Assembly (NCBI RefSeq): GCF_035270045.1
Contig: NZ_DATFIP010000047.1
Coordinates: 34,661 to 98,660 of the forward strand
Direction: 5' to 3'
Source of the DNA: Salibaculum sp035270045
GTDB taxonomy: Bacteria; Pseudomonadota; Alphaproteobacteria; Rhodobacterales; Rhodobacteraceae
Length of the DNA: 64,000 bases
How positions within the stretch are numbered: the stretch's first letter is position 1; each line of letters opens with the position of its first letter. Shown here one piece after another: positions 63,851-64,000 of this stretch. The position numbers and the translations under genes are program-made. The notes beneath the pieces are model-generated. The model ran no database searches, was not told where the DNA came from, and worked only from the letters and a program-made list of their open reading frames with translations.

Positions 63851-63863
63851 TCGTTTGAAACGA
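63851..63863. promoter_or_regulatory. Candidate GlpR operator in the glpR leader
   Basis: TCGTTT-G-AAACGA is a perfect palindrome of 13 nt, 12 nt before the glpR start. Together with the glpD-side palindrome it suggests control of both divergent transcripts. Confidence 0.45.
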
Positions 63864-63875
63864 AAGGCTGCGAAG

Positions 63876-64000
63876 ATGTCCCAGACGCTCCGCCACCCCG
63901 AGATTCTCGAGATGGTCCGCCGCGACGGCAAGGTCACGGTCGAAGGGCTGGCGGCGCATTTCGGCGTCACGCTGCAGACCATCCGCCGCGATCTGACCGA
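63876..64000 (+). CDS. glpR: DeoR-family glycerol regulator GlpR, N-terminal part
   Basis: The first 41 residues, cut by the right edge: MSQTLRHPEILEMV, then VTVEGLAAHFGVTLQTIRRDL, the DeoR-type helix-turn-helix with its hallmark TIRRDL. Divergent from the glycerol operon, so it is almost certainly the glycerol-3-phosphate-responsive repressor of that operon. Confidence 0.9.
   Translation, partial: MSQTLRHPEILEMVRRDGKVTVEGLAAHFGVTLQTIRRDLT

Overview
The window looks like a chromosomal segment of a high-GC alphaproteobacterium of the family Rhodobacteraceae (Roseobacter/Rhodobacter group). The evidence is gene content and order: hemN-fnrL-usp-ccoNOQP-ccoGHIS, lptCAB-hpf-ptsN, an MbfA iron exporter under an Irr-type box, and a glpDSTPQUV-type glycerol ABC operon. 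Genes are densely packed, with many 1-4 nt stop/start overlaps. No phage, transposase, rRNA or CRISPR is present. There is one intact tRNA (Leu, CAG) and one orphan tRNA 3' fragment.

Layout. 1-246: 5' end of a probable Hint-domain protein. 392-7164: glutamate synthase operon (gltD, a small exported protein, gltB; minus strand). 7381-9161: uppP converging on an NDUFA9-like reductase. 9341-14230: tRNA-Leu, RNase D, arabinose-5-phosphate isomerase, lptC-lptA-lptB, hpf and ptsN, i.e. envelope and KDO/LPS transport functions. 14218-23090: surface-polysaccharide region with galU, two paralogous glycosyltransferases, a GT14-like transferase, a two-part sulfotransferase, kdsB, the PAP phosphatase cysQ and a capsule-type ABC permease. 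Together these suggest a sulfated surface glycan.

23407-35565: mostly metabolic and housekeeping genes. They include an alpha/beta hydrolase, an ornithine-cyclodeaminase-like enzyme, a HAD phosphatase, a YaiI protein, glutathione-dependent formaldehyde detoxification (fghA and adhI, separated), a nitroreductase carrying the iodotyrosine-deiodinase signature, an AEC transporter, mbfA, a TetR regulator, a NYN-domain protein, an I78 inhibitor lipoprotein, a DUF2794 protein, and an NlpC/P60 plus M17 peptidase pair. 36180-38188: beta carbonic anhydrase, SbtA-like bicarbonate transporter and SbtB-like PII protein. 38244-40508: asd and an MFS transporter.

40574-51858: microaerobic respiration block (hemN, fnrL, a universal stress protein, cbb3 oxidase structural and assembly genes) with two good FNR boxes. 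52312-63609: glycerol operon read leftwards: glpD, ATPases glpS and glpT, permeases glpP and glpQ, glpU, binding protein glpV, glpK, then fbp and an iron-type alcohol dehydrogenase. The regulator glpR diverges at the right edge.

Most notable points: the two glycerol-transporter ATPases are degenerate in complementary ways; a deiodinase-like flavoprotein is present; sulfotransferase, CysQ and a capsule permease lie close together; a carbonic anhydrase/SbtA/SbtB trio occurs in an otherwise heterotrophic context; and there is an orphan tRNA 3' end beside ccoS.
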